From Sphingomonas sp. Leaf242 (GTDB taxonomy: Bacteria; Pseudomonadota; Alphaproteobacteria; Sphingomonadales; Sphingomonadaceae): a stretch of 64,000 bases of DNA. A model generated the notes under the pieces. It was not told where the DNA came from. It did no database searches and saw only the letters and a program-made list of their open reading frames with translations. Both the position numbers and the translations under genes were made by a program. Positions 43,488-52,333 of this stretch are shown here, in pieces; position 1 is the first letter of the stretch, and every line of letters starts with the position of its first letter. The stretch covers positions 317,489 through 381,488 of the forward strand of contig NZ_LMLW01000010.1 in assembly GCF_001422045.1 (NCBI RefSeq). The letters run 5' to 3'.

Positions 43488-45925
43488 TCCCGCCTACAAC
43501 GCCGCGCGCAAACTACCGCTTCCAGTTCCACAAGGGCTTCACGTTCGCCGACGCCGAAACGCTGGTCCCGTATCTCGACGACCTCGGGATCAGCCACCTC
43601 TACGCCTCGCCGATCACCACCGCGCGAAGCGGGTCCATGCACGGCTACGACGTGGTCGATCCGACCCGGATCAATCCCGAACTCGGCGGCGAGGACGCTT
43701 TCCGCAGCCTCGTCGGAGCGCTGCGTGGGCGCGAGATGGGCGTCATCATCGATATCGTTCCCAACCACATGGGCGTCGCCGGTGGTGAGAACGTGTGGTG
43801 GAACGACGTCCTAAAACACGGTGAAGGCAGCGAATTTGCGCGCTACTTCGACATCGACTGGCACGAGAAGCTCGTCCTCCCGATCCTCGGCGATCCGCTC
43901 GCCGAAACGCTCGCGAGCGGCGCGCTGAAGGTCCGGCAGAACGACGGCCGCTACGTCCTCGAGGCGTACGGCGAACATCGCCTGCCTATCCGCGACGAGG
44001 ACCAGGCGACCGCAGCGACCGATGACATCGCCGTGCTGATCGACCGCCAGCATTACCGCTTGGCCTCGTGGCGCGTCGCGAACGACGAACTCAACTGGCG
44101 GCGGTTCTTCACGATCAACGACCTCGCCGGTCTTCGCGCCGAGGACCCCATCGTGTTCGAGGCCACGCACGCGCTCTATTTCCGCCTCTACGCCGAGGGC
44201 CTGATCGACGGCGTCCGCGTCGATCACGTCGATGGCCTGACCGACCCCGCCGGCTATTGCCGCCAGCTCCGGGCGCGACTGGATGCGATCGATCGCCCCG
44301 CCGGTGCACCAAGCGGTCCGGCGTATATCGTCATTGAGAAGATCCTCGCCGACGGCGAACCGCTCAGCACCGACTGGGGCGTCGACGGCACCAGCGGGTA
44401 CGACTTCATGGAGCAGGTCACGGCATTGCTCCATGCCCCCGCCAGCGCTGACCCGCTCGGCAAACTCTGGGCAGACATAAGCGGTCGCTCCGCCGACTTC
44501 GCACCCGAGGAACTGCGCGCGCGTCAGGAATTGCTAGCCTGGCAGTTCGATGCGCAGCACCGAAGGTGCGTCGAGGCGTTCGCCGCGCTCGCCCGCACCG
44601 CCGTCGAGTGTGATGGTCTGACAACGGGCATGCTGCACCGCGCGATCGAGCGGTTGCTCTGGGTCTTCCCGGTCTACCGCACCTACGGCACGGGCGCTGC
44701 CGCACCGGCAGCAGACATCGAGATTCGCGACACCGTCCGCGAGCGCGTCGCCGCGTTCGTCCCCCCCGGTGAAGGCTCCGTAGTCGACCAAATCCTGTCC
44801 TGGCTGGCAGGCGAAGGCTCTGGCGACGCTGCACTCGCCGCCGCGGCGGTGCGCAAATTCCAGCAACTCTCTGCGCCGATCGCGGCGAAGGCGGTCGAGG
44901 ACACCGCATTCTATCGCTACGGCCGCCTGCTTTCGCGCAACGACGTCGGTTTCGACGCAGCGCGGATGTCGCTCGATATCGATGCGTTCCACGCCGCGAT
45001 GATCGAGCGGGCGCGAGACTGGCCGTCCGCCATGCTCGCAACCGCGACGCACGATCACAAGCGCGGCGAGGACGTCCGCGCCCGGCTCGCGGTGCTCAGC
45101 GAGATACCCGATCTCTGGCGTTCGCGTGTAGAGCATTGGTTCGAACTGGCTGCACCGTATGCGGGCGGCGTTGATCCCGCCGACACCTATATGCTGCTCC
45201 AGACGCTGTTCGGCGCATGGCCGGAAGGCCTTGCCGCATCGGATACCGACGGCCTGTCCGACTATGCCGCGCGGATCGTAGCGTGGCAGGAAAAGGCGTT
45301 GCGCGAGGCCAAGCTCCGATCCTCTTGGGAAGCACCGGACGAGGCGTACGAAACTCGGTGCCATGACCTAGCGCGGGCGTTGCTTGATCCCGCACGGTCT
45401 CGCGCGTTTCTCGACAATATCGTTGCGTTCGTAGTCCGGATCGCGTCCGCCGCGGCTGCCAACAGCCTTGCGCAGGTTGCGCTGCGCTACGCCATGCCCG
45501 GCGTCCCCGACCTGTATCAGGGTACCGAAATGGCCGATCTGAGCCTGGTCGATCCCGACAATCGCCGTCCGGTCGACTATGCGCGCCTTCGCGATCGGTC
45601 GGCCGCGAAGACTCCGGCGAAGATGGCGCTGATCAAGCGGCTTCTCGCGCTGCGCCGAGAGCATCCAGATGTGTTCTCGGAAGGCGCCTACGAGTCTGTA
45701 GGCTTGACCGGCGTTCGCGCGGATCGAGCCATCGCGTTCCGGCGGGTAGGTAAGGAGGCAAGCCTGCGCTGCGTCGTCCCGTTGCGTTGCGCCGAGCGTC
45801 ATCTGGAAGGGATCGACGGGCGCGATTGGTGGGGCGACACCGCGCTCGCATCCGGCGAACTGCTCGCCGATCTGCTCGGCGAACACGCGCTATCGGTCGA
45901 GATGCTGTCTTTGCAGCAGCGTTAG
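43484..45925 (+). CDS. treY: Malto-oligosyltrehalose synthase
   Basis: An 813-residue GH13 enzyme that converts the reducing-end glucose of a maltodextrin into an alpha,alpha-1,1 bond. Evidence: N-terminal YRFQFHKGFTFADAETLVPYLDDLGISHLYASPI, MGVIIDIVPNHMGVAG, the nucleophile in VRVDHVDGLTDPAGY, acid/base E in YIVIEKILADGE, ATATHDHKRGEDVRARLAVLSE, and the C-terminal GVPDLYQGTEMADLSLVDPDNRRPVDY. The ATG overlaps the malQ stop (ATGA). It is the last gene of the glgX-treZ-malQ-treY unit and is followed by a hairpin. Confidence 0.96.
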   Translation: MIPPTTPRANYRFQFHKGFTFADAETLVPYLDDLGISHLYASPITTARSGSMHGYDVVDPTRINPELGGEDAFRSLVGALRGREMGVIIDIVPNHMGVAGGENVWWNDVLKHGEGSEFARYFDIDWHEKLVLPILGDPLAETLASGALKVRQNDGRYVLEAYGEHRLPIRDEDQATAATDDIAVLIDRQHYRLASWRVANDELNWRRFFTINDLAGLRAEDPIVFEATHALYFRLYAEGLIDGVRVDHVDGLTDPAGYCRQLRARLDAIDRPAGAPSGPAYIVIEKILADGEPLSTDWGVDGTSGYDFMEQVTALLHAPASADPLGKLWADISGRSADFAPEELRARQELLAWQFDAQHRRCVEAFAALARTAVECDGLTTGMLHRAIERLLWVFPVYRTYGTGAAAPAADIEIRDTVRERVAAFVPPGEGSVVDQILSWLAGEGSGDAALAAAAVRKFQQLSAPIAAKAVEDTAFYRYGRLLSRNDVGFDAARMSLDIDAFHAAMIERARDWPSAMLATATHDHKRGEDVRARLAVLSEIPDLWRSRVEHWFELAAPYAGGVDPADTYMLLQTLFGAWPEGLAASDTDGLSDYAARIVAWQEKALREAKLRSSWEAPDEAYETRCHDLARALLDPARSRAFLDNIVAFVVRIASAAAANSLAQVALRYAMPGVPDLYQGTEMADLSLVDPDNRRPVDYARLRDRSAAKTPAKMALIKRLLALRREHPDVFSEGAYESVGLTGVRADRAIAFRRVGKEASLRCVVPLRCAERHLEGIDGRDWWGDTALASGELLADLLGEHALSVEMLSLQQR

Positions 45926-45941
45926 CGCCGATCGCGAGACT

Positions 45942-45973
45942 GGGAGGTTGGGATCGAGCGACGCCAACCTCCC
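45942..45973. terminator. Hairpin between convergent treY and receptor gene
   Basis: GGGAGGTTGG (45942-45951) pairs with CCAACCTCCC (45964-45973) around a 12-base loop, lying between the convergent stop codons of treY and the TonB-dependent receptor. No long T-run follows; it probably ends both transcripts. Confidence 0.7.
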
Positions 45974-45983
45974 TTGACCGCGC

Positions 45984-48134
45984 TTAGAGCCCGAAGCGCA
46001 GCGTAGCCCGGAAATCGCGGCCTGCGAGCGGTGCGAAGTCCTTGAGGAAGCTCGTCGCGCGGCGGGCGTTCACGTCGAACAGATTGTTCGCACTGAGCAG
46101 CAACGTCGTCTTCGACTCCTTGCTGAACGGGCTGAGGCCGATCGAGGCGTTGACCATCGTGTACGCGTTGGTCTTCGTCTCGAACGCGGCGATGCGGTTC
46201 TGGTCGAACACATGCTCGACCTCGAAGCGGCCGTTGATCCGGTCGCCCTGCGCCTCGATTCCGCCCAGCACACGCATCGGCGGGATGCGTGGGACCGGAC
46301 CCTGGTCAACGATGTTGGCGTGGACGTAATCGCCGAGCAGGTCGGCGTTGACGGCATAGCCACCGATCTGTGCGACCTTCACCGATGCATCCGCCTCGAA
46401 CCCGTAATAGCGCGCGTCGGCCTGCTGATACTGGAAGCAGGGCAGGTCGACGGTGCGGCCCGAGGGATCGGCCGCAGCCTGGCAGACCGTCGACGCGACC
46501 TGGTTCTCCGAGATGTAGTTCGAGAACCAGTTGTAATAGGCCGACGCGTCGAAGCTGAAGCCGTCGCCATGCGCGTGCAGCGTGCCTTCGAGGCCCCATG
46601 ACTTCTCAAGCCGGAAGTTCGGATTGCCCAGTTCGTACGCCTGCGTCCCGGCATGCGCACCGTTCGCGAACAGCTCTTCGGCAGATGGCGCACGCTCGGT
46701 CCGCGAGCCGTTCAGGCCGACGCGGATGGTGTCGGTCAGCGCATAGGAGGCACCGAGCGAACCCGAGACCGAATGATAGCTCTGGCTGCCACGGAAGAAG
46801 CGCAGATCGTCCTCGGGCGTGCGCGCAGCGAGATCAGTGATCTCATAGCGTACGCCGCCCTCGGCGCGGAACTTGCCGGCCTCATATTGTTGCAGCGTGA
46901 AGAGGCCGGTCTGGTTGGTCTCGTTCTTCGGCAGGAAGGCTTCGTCGCCGACCACGTTGAAGATGCGGTTGTAGAACTGCACGCCAGATGCGCCCTGCCA
47001 GCCGCCACGGTTCGCCTGAATGACCTCCAGGCGTCCTTCGAGGCCCTTGTTGTAGAAGGCTGTGCCGACGGAGTTGTCCTCCTCGAGCTCGAAATGGCGA
47101 TAGCTCGCCTGCCCGGCGCGGATGCGGATCTTGCTGATCACGTCGCCGCCTGTATCGATCTCGCCGCGCAGGTCGACGCGGTTCTGGACGACGTCGAGGC
47201 GGGGCGCCTCCTGTTCCTGGCCGGGTTGCGTGGCGTAGCGGACCGGCACGCCGTACAGGCTGTCATAGTGGCTGTACGAAATGCCGAGATTGCCGTTGTC
47301 GGTGATGATCGACGCGCCGGCGCCCGCCGTCCACGTCTCGGCCTGCGTGTTGGGCAGCTTGCCCTTCAACCGTGCCGATGCGGCATAGTCGATCGACTCA
47401 GCGTCGTTGGGATCAACGGGTGTGGTGGCCGCCGTCGCCAAGGCTTGTGCGCGGGCGTCGCGCGACAGGATGTAGCCGCCGGTCCGCAGGTCGCCCGACT
47501 TCAGGTACGAGCCGTCCGCGTGCAGCACGAGATGCTGGCCGACCGCGACGTCGCCCGCCATCCCGCCGGAGCGCTCGTTGGCCGCCGAACCATAATTGGC
47601 GATGCCGTTCACGCGGTAGCCGTTCTCGGGCACCGACCGCGGGATGCGCGTGTCGATGACATTGACGACGCCGCCGACCGCCGACGTGCCGTACAGCAGC
47701 GCGCTGGGGCCGCGGAGAATCTCGATGCGCTCGGCGAGCAGCGGGTCGATGATGACCGCGTGATCGACCGAGGTGTTCGAGACGTCGATCGAGCCGATCC
47801 CGTCGGTCAGCACGCGGATCCGGTCACCCTGGAAGCCACGCAGGATCGGCCGTGAGGCGCTCGGGCCGAACGAAGAGGCCGACACGCCGGGCTGGCGCGC
47901 GAGAGTCTCGCCGATCGACGGGCGCAGCTGGCGGGTGAGTTCCTGGCCTGTCAGGACGGTGGTGCCCTGCAATACGTCGCGCTCGCTGGTCTGGATCGGC
48001 GCGGTGACGATGATGTCGCGCTGGTTGGTCGGGGCCGCGGGTCGAGCGGCCGGATCCGGGGCAGTCGTCTGCGCATGCGCCTGTGCGGCTAGGAGGGCGG
48101 CCACGGCGGTGGCGCCGAACAGCATCGTCTTCAT
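45984..48134 (-). CDS. TonB-dependent outer-membrane receptor, ZnuD-like
   Basis: A 716-residue receptor with a signal peptide (LFGATAVAALLAAQAHAQ), plug domain (ETLARQPGVSASSFGPSASRPILRGFQGDRIRVLTDGIGSIDVSN and EILRGPSALLYGTSAVGGVVNVIDTRIP) and a barrel ending in a C-terminal aromatic/hydrophobic beta-signal (FRATLRFGL). SYSHYDSLYGVPVRYA and the overall pattern resemble the ZnuD zinc (and heme) receptor family. TonB energy would drive uptake across the outer membrane. A palindrome 45 bases upstream may bind a Zur/Fur-type repressor, which fits zinc control. Zinc as substrate is an inference; siderophore uptake is the alternative. Confidence 0.85.
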   Translation of the reverse strand: MKTMLFGATAVAALLAAQAHAQTTAPDPAARPAAPTNQRDIIVTAPIQTSERDVLQGTTVLTGQELTRQLRPSIGETLARQPGVSASSFGPSASRPILRGFQGDRIRVLTDGIGSIDVSNTSVDHAVIIDPLLAERIEILRGPSALLYGTSAVGGVVNVIDTRIPRSVPENGYRVNGIANYGSAANERSGGMAGDVAVGQHLVLHADGSYLKSGDLRTGGYILSRDARAQALATAATTPVDPNDAESIDYAASARLKGKLPNTQAETWTAGAGASIITDNGNLGISYSHYDSLYGVPVRYATQPGQEQEAPRLDVVQNRVDLRGEIDTGGDVISKIRIRAGQASYRHFELEEDNSVGTAFYNKGLEGRLEVIQANRGGWQGASGVQFYNRIFNVVGDEAFLPKNETNQTGLFTLQQYEAGKFRAEGGVRYEITDLAARTPEDDLRFFRGSQSYHSVSGSLGASYALTDTIRVGLNGSRTERAPSAEELFANGAHAGTQAYELGNPNFRLEKSWGLEGTLHAHGDGFSFDASAYYNWFSNYISENQVASTVCQAAADPSGRTVDLPCFQYQQADARYYGFEADASVKVAQIGGYAVNADLLGDYVHANIVDQGPVPRIPPMRVLGGIEAQGDRINGRFEVEHVFDQNRIAAFETKTNAYTMVNASIGLSPFSKESKTTLLLSANNLFDVNARRATSFLKDFAPLAGRDFRATLRFGL

Positions 48135-48178
48135 TAAATTTCCCCGTGTCGTCCCTGAATGAACCGACGATTAAAACT

Positions 48179-48194
48179 ATATGATACATCATAT
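48179..48194. promoter_or_regulatory. Palindromic metalloregulator operator candidate
   Basis: ATATGAT (48179-48185), AC spacer, ATCATAT (48188-48194): a perfect 7-2-7 inverted repeat 45 bases upstream of the ZnuD-like receptor start, in an AT-rich island. Size and base composition suit Fur-family regulators such as Zur. The identity of the regulator is inferred from the gene it precedes. Confidence 0.5.
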
Positions 48195-48290
48195 CAAGTT
48201 TGAATTTGGAAAGGCTGGTACATCGGTGACTGGCTGTTACCGCAATGCAACACGGATCGGCCTTAGAAGCGGGGGAGCGCTCGCCTCGAT

Positions 48291-48370
48291 GTCATGCTGA
48301 TGAACGTCAGGATCCAGTATCAAGCAGCGGATCTCGCGTGACCCTGGGTCCTGACTTTCGTCAGGATGAC
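48291..48370. repeat. Diverged copy of the CGTCATCCTGAC inverted repeat
   Basis: Left arm 48291-48317 and right arm 48344-48370 match the element at 702-784 with several substitutions (for example GCTGATGAACGTCAGGATCCAG on the left). The right arm keeps the CCTGACTTTCGTCAGGATGAC form. It lies between the receptor gene and the FGase gene tail. Confidence 0.85.
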
Positions 48371-48406
48371 GGGGTGGGGGGCGTTTCTGCTTCGCCACTC
48401 GTTCGC

Positions 48407-49234
48407 TCAGCGAACGCCAGTCACGCCAGCGGGATGTCGAGTCCCCACACGCGCGTCGGCGGCGACCGGGAGCAACCGCGCCAGCCGATCCGCCCATGCC
48501 GCGCAGCCTTCGGTCGAGCCGAGCAGGTCCTGCCGGATCTCGATCTCCGCATAAGGCCGTCGTGCCGGATAAGCATGGCGCGGGATGGTGTAGTCGATCA
48601 GGTCCATCCGGTACGGCTCGTTGTCGCCGACTGTCAGGTCGGGCTCGGCCCGCAACACATTGAGCAGCGCGTGTGCAAAATCCGTGTCGCCACCGTCATG
48701 GAGTATACCGATCTGCCAGGGTCGTTCCTGGTCCCGCAACACACCGCGCATCGCGGGCGTGAAGCTGTGGAGCGCGACCAGTATCGTCCGAATCCCCGCC
48801 GCATCGCGCCGCGCCAGCTCGGCCGCGATTGCCGCCTGATAGGGCGCATGGATCTCCGCCAGACGTGCCGCACGGTCCGCGGCACGCAAGCCGGCATTGC
48901 CCGGAACGATCGTCGCATCGCTGATGTCCGCGATCAGATCCGGCTGGGTTTCGCTGCGGTTGCAGTCGATCACCAGCCGCGAATAGGTCTGGCGGACGAA
49001 CACCGCGTCGAGCTTTTCCGCCAACATCGCGCCGAGTTCACCGATGCCGATATCCCAGCCGATATGCCGCGCCAGATCAACATCGTTCAGGCCCAGCGCG
49101 TTCAATCGCTTCGGCACTGCATTTCCGGCGTGATCGCCGATCAACAGGAACGATGACGCACCTTTGGGGTTGACCACCATGACCGGTGCGGCATCTTCGG
49201 TCCCAAGCAGCGTTTGGCTGGCAGTGCTGTTCAT
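48407..49234 (-). CDS. N-formylglutamate amidohydrolase family protein
   Basis: A 275-residue protein of the FGase/HutG family. Motifs seen are SSFLLIGDHAGNAVP, WDIGIGELGAMLAEKL, YSRLVIDCNR, ILVALHSFTPAMRGV and IGILHDGG, which carry the zinc-type His/Glu/Asp residues of this amidohydrolase group. Classic members cut N-formylglutamate in histidine breakdown, but no hut genes are here. Related proteins occur beside transglutaminase genes in predicted peptide-tag systems. The start overlaps the region of the divergent transglutaminase; ATG at 49180 (residue 19) is an alternative that leaves a real promoter gap. Confidence 0.85.
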   Translation of the reverse strand: MNSTASQTLLGTEDAAPVMVVNPKGASSFLLIGDHAGNAVPKRLNALGLNDVDLARHIGWDIGIGELGAMLAEKLDAVFVRQTYSRLVIDCNRSETQPDLIADISDATIVPGNAGLRAADRAARLAEIHAPYQAAIAAELARRDAAGIRTILVALHSFTPAMRGVLRDQERPWQIGILHDGGDTDFAHALLNVLRAEPDLTVGDNEPYRMDLIDYTIPRHAYPARRPYAEIEIRQDLLGSTEGCAAWADRLARLLPVAADARVGTRHPAGVTGVR

Positions 49235-49250
49235 GCGACGTGGATCCTCG

Positions 49251-50168
49251 ATGCCATCTCTAACGCTCTCTCATGTAACCAAATACTCGTATCGCCAACC
49301 GGTTGCGTTCGGCGAGCACCGGATCATGGTCCGACCGCGCGAAAGCTACGACCAGCACCTGATCGACGCGACGCTGACGATCAGCCCAGAGCCGTCCGAC
49401 ATCCGCTGGCTGCACGACGTGTTCGGCAATTCGGTCGCGATCGCCACCTTTGCGAAGCGTGCGAAGGATCTCGTGATCGACAGCACCGTTCGCCTCGACC
49501 ACAGCCCGGCGGAGCTGCAACGCGTGGATATCGAACGCTATGCGCGGCAGTATCCGTTCACCTATTCGTCCGAGGAAATGCCCGACCTGCTGCGCTCGAT
49601 CGAGCGCCAGCATCATGACCCGCAACGCCAGATCGACAGCTGGGCGCGGCGTTTCGTCGGCACCGGCGGGAAGACCGATACGCTGGCGATGCTGTCGGAG
49701 ATGACCGCCGCGATCAAACGCGAGTTCACCTATGTCCAGCGCCCGGAGAAGGGCACGCAGTCGCCGATCGAGACGCTGACGACGCGCAAGGGCACGTGTC
49801 GCGATTATGCGATGCTGATGATCGAGGCGGTCCGCGCGCTCGGTTTCGCCGCCCGGTTCGTGTCAGGCTATGTCTACAACCCGACACGTCGGGAGCATCG
49901 CACCGGCGGCGGCAACACGCATGCCTGGGTCCGCGTGTACCTGCCGGGCTCGGGCTGGGTCGAGTTCGATCCGACCAACGGCATCGTCGGCAATCGCGGG
50001 CTCGTCCGCGTCGCGATCGCGCGCGACATCTATCAGGCGGTTCCGGTCTCGGGGACCTGGAGCGGCTTCCCCGGCAGCTTTCTCGACATGAGCGTGTCGG
50101 TCGACATCACCGTCGACGAGGACGCGGAGGTCGCGCGTCACCAGCATCCATCATCGCAATCCGCATGA
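49251..50168 (+). CDS. Transglutaminase-like protein, copy 1
   Basis: A 305-residue protein with an N-terminal beta region (LTLSHVTKYSYRQPVAFGEHRIMVRPRES) and a papain-like transglutaminase core. The catalytic triad is complete: C183 in GTCRDYAMLMIEAVRALGF, H224 in GNTHAWVRVYL and D240 in VEFDPTNGIVGN. Such bacterial enzymes act as peptidases or transferases on peptides or proteins; the target is unknown. No signal peptide is visible. It is followed 26 bases later by a second copy, and is divergent from the FGase-like gene. ATG at 49251 is chosen by comparison with the second copy. Confidence 0.88.
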   Translation: MPSLTLSHVTKYSYRQPVAFGEHRIMVRPRESYDQHLIDATLTISPEPSDIRWLHDVFGNSVAIATFAKRAKDLVIDSTVRLDHSPAELQRVDIERYARQYPFTYSSEEMPDLLRSIERQHHDPQRQIDSWARRFVGTGGKTDTLAMLSEMTAAIKREFTYVQRPEKGTQSPIETLTTRKGTCRDYAMLMIEAVRALGFAARFVSGYVYNPTRREHRTGGGNTHAWVRVYLPGSGWVEFDPTNGIVGNRGLVRVAIARDIYQAVPVSGTWSGFPGSFLDMSVSVDITVDEDAEVARHQHPSSQSA

Positions 50169-50194
50169 CACCAGGGCATCCAAGGGGGACATCG

Positions 50195-51010
50195 ATGCTG
50201 ATCAGGGCCGGCTACGACATTCGTTTCGAAACCGACGTGGCGACGCCGATGATGGCGATGCTGAGCCTGCATCCGTCGCGCAACAAGGATCTGGTGACGC
50301 CGCACCGGCTGGCCGCCGATCCCGACGTGCCGACCTATGATTATCTCGATGCGTTCGGCAACGTCTGCTCACGCTTCACCGTCCCCAAGGGGGGGCTGAC
50401 GCTATCGTGCGACTTCTCGATCGAGGACAGCGGCTTGCCGGACCCCGTCTCCCCCGACGCGGTCCAGCATGCGGTCGAGGATCTGCCCGACGAGGTCCTC
50501 ATCTACCTGCTCGGCAGCCGATACTGCGAGACCGACCGGCTCTCCGAGACCGCGTGGTCGCTGTTCGGCCACGTCCCTGCGGGCTGGCAGCGCGTCCAGG
50601 CGATCGTCGACTTCGTGCACGACCATGTCGAGTTCGGCTATCATTTCGCGCGCTCGACCAAGACCGCGTGGGACGTCTATCAGGAGCGCCAGGGCGTGTG
50701 CCGCGACTTCGCCCACCTCGCGATCACGCTGTGCCGCTGCATGAACATCCCCGCGCGCTATTGCACTGGCTACCTTGGCGATATCGGTATCCCGCCGGTC
50801 GATGCGCCGATGGATTTCTCGGCGTGGTTCGACGTGTATCTCGGCGGCACCTGGCACACGCTCGACGCGCGCCACAATCGTCCGCGGATCGGCCGGATCC
50901 TGATGGCGCGGGGGAGGGACGCGACCGATACCGCGCTCACCACCAGCTTCGGTCCGGCGCGTCTGGTCGGCTTCGATGTCCACACCGACGAGGTCGACGC
51001 CGCGGGCTAA
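50195..51010 (+). CDS. Transglutaminase-like protein, copy 2, with altered His position
   Basis: A 271-residue relative of the preceding gene with a different N-terminal domain (MLIRAGYDIRFETDVATPMMAML). The nucleophile is C169 in GVCRDFAHLAITLCRCMNIP and the acidic residue is D224 in TLDARHN. At the spot where copy 1 has THAWVRVYL with catalytic His, this protein has FSAWFDVYL, that is Ser209; a His is found instead at 221. The catalytic set may therefore be changed, or H221 may replace it. AAGGGGG precedes the ATG at 50195. It probably acts in the same pathway as copy 1. Confidence 0.85.
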   Translation: MLIRAGYDIRFETDVATPMMAMLSLHPSRNKDLVTPHRLAADPDVPTYDYLDAFGNVCSRFTVPKGGLTLSCDFSIEDSGLPDPVSPDAVQHAVEDLPDEVLIYLLGSRYCETDRLSETAWSLFGHVPAGWQRVQAIVDFVHDHVEFGYHFARSTKTAWDVYQERQGVCRDFAHLAITLCRCMNIPARYCTGYLGDIGIPPVDAPMDFSAWFDVYLGGTWHTLDARHNRPRIGRILMARGRDATDTALTTSFGPARLVGFDVHTDEVDAAG

Positions 51011-51013
51011 ACG

Positions 51014-51049
51014 GGCGCTTGCGGCAAGTTAGGTCTTGTCGCGAGCGCC
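51014..51049. terminator. Long stem-loop after the transglutaminase pair
   Basis: A 15-pair stem (51014-51028 with 51035-51049, two of the pairs G-T) and a 6-base loop TTAGGT start just after the second transglutaminase stop. There is no T-run, but it is the only strong hairpin before the next gene. Confidence 0.6.
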
Positions 51050-51091
51050 GCGTTCGGCCTAACGGCTCCGATCCCCCAAACTTATGCTGCG

Positions 51092-51436
51092 ATGCACAAC
51101 ATGACCTCGACGCCAGACTTATCCTCGCCCGCCAACGCGAACGCCCTGCTGTTGCAGGCGATCGCGCTGCGCCAGTGCATCACCGCGACGTATAACCGGA
51201 TGGTCTGCACGCTCGCCCCGCACATCCTCTACACCAAGCATGACGACGTGTTCGTCGATGCGATCACGCTCGAGCGTGACGGTCAGCCGCCGAAAGAGAT
51301 CAAGCTCGGCACGTTCAAGCTCGCCGGGTTGAAGGATATCGAGGTCATCGATCGCCCGTTCGTCCCCGATGCGATCTTCAATCCCGGCGATATCAAGTAC
51401 GACCGAGTCACGCTGTTCGTGGTCGATCGCACCTGA
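51092..51436 (+). CDS. Small WYL-like domain protein (114 aa)
   Basis: A 114-residue protein whose body (LLLQAIALRQCITATYNRMVCTLAPHILYTKHDDVFVDAITLERDG, then KEIKLGTFKLAGLKDIEVID) resembles a WYL domain, a ligand-binding fold in transcription factors and defence-system regulators. It has no DNA-binding helix. The likeness is based on strand spacing and the APH and F-x-L positions only. ATG at 51101 is an alternative start. It is convergent with the Crp/Fnr gene, three bases apart. Confidence 0.55.
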   Translation: MHNMTSTPDLSSPANANALLLQAIALRQCITATYNRMVCTLAPHILYTKHDDVFVDAITLERDGQPPKEIKLGTFKLAGLKDIEVIDRPFVPDAIFNPGDIKYDRVTLFVVDRT

Positions 51437-51439
51437 ATT

Positions 51440-52174
51440 TTACGCCGCGGCGGGCAGCCACGCCGTCTCGATCTCGCCGTAGCGATCGACGAATCCAGTC
51501 GCCGCGACGAGCGCCTTCTCGTCGACGATCTTGACCCGCCGCCCGGTCCGCTCGATCACGCCGGACTTCTCCAGCGCGCGGATCGTGCGGTTGACGTGAA
51601 CCTTGGTCAGCCCGAGCGCATCGCCGATATCGGTCTGCGTCAGCGGCAGGTCGAACGAGTCGACGATCCCACCCGCGGTCACCCGCAGCCGCGCCATGAT
51701 GTCCAACAGCAGCGTCGACAGGCGCTCGCTCGCCCCCATCCGGCCGATCGTCGTCAGTCGGTCGCTCATCGCGACGTTCTCGGCGGCAGCGATCGCATAG
51801 AGCAGCCCGGCGATCCGCGGTTGCGCACGGAACAGCTGCCCCAGGGCATTCTTTGGCATTTCGATGACGATACAATCGGAGATCGCGGTCAGCGTCGCCG
51901 CCGCCTGCGACCACGCCATGCTCGACGTACCGATCAGGTCGCCCGCATAATGAAATCGCAGGATCTGCCGCCCGCCGGTGATCAGCTTGGTCGACGAATG
52001 CAGCCAGCCCTGACGTACGACGTACAGCGCATGGCTTTCACCACCCTCCGCCATCAGCACGTCGCCCGCTTTCAGGCGTCGCTCGCCCTTTTCCGCCTGC
52101 AGGATCGCGTCCCGCTCCGCCTCGGTCAGGTCGAGATGTCGACCCAGCCGCGCGATCAAACCGCTCAATTGCAT
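51440..52174 (-). CDS. Crp/Fnr family transcriptional regulator
   Basis: A 244-residue regulator with an N-terminal cyclic-nucleotide-binding fold ([38 protein letters not shown]), a long dimer helix and a winged-helix DNA-binding domain ([41 protein letters not shown]). The N-terminus lacks the FNR cysteines, so it is not an iron-sulphur oxygen sensor of that type, and the ligand is unknown. It is divergent from liuA, so the leucine genes are a possible target. Start at 52174. Confidence 0.9.
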   Translation of the reverse strand: MQLSGLIARLGRHLDLTEAERDAILQAEKGERRLKAGDVLMAEGGESHALYVVRQGWLHSSTKLITGGRQILRFHYAGDLIGTSSMAWSQAAATLTAISDCIVIEMPKNALGQLFRAQPRIAGLLYAIAAAENVAMSDRLTTIGRMGASERLSTLLLDIMARLRVTAGGIVDSFDLPLTQTDIGDALGLTKVHVNRTIRALEKSGVIERTGRRVKIVDEKALVAATGFVDRYGEIETAWLPAAA

Positions 52175-52333
52175 CTTCGTGCCTTACGTCCACGCCCCAT
52201 GAGCAAATATCGTTCGCACGAACGTCGCCCAGCGGGAAGGGGGGATGACGGTTTCACCGCTGGTTTCGCACGAGGAAGCGCTGTGCTAGTCGCCGCGCAA
52301 CAGCCTCGGCAAGCGAGGCGACACGGAGATGGC

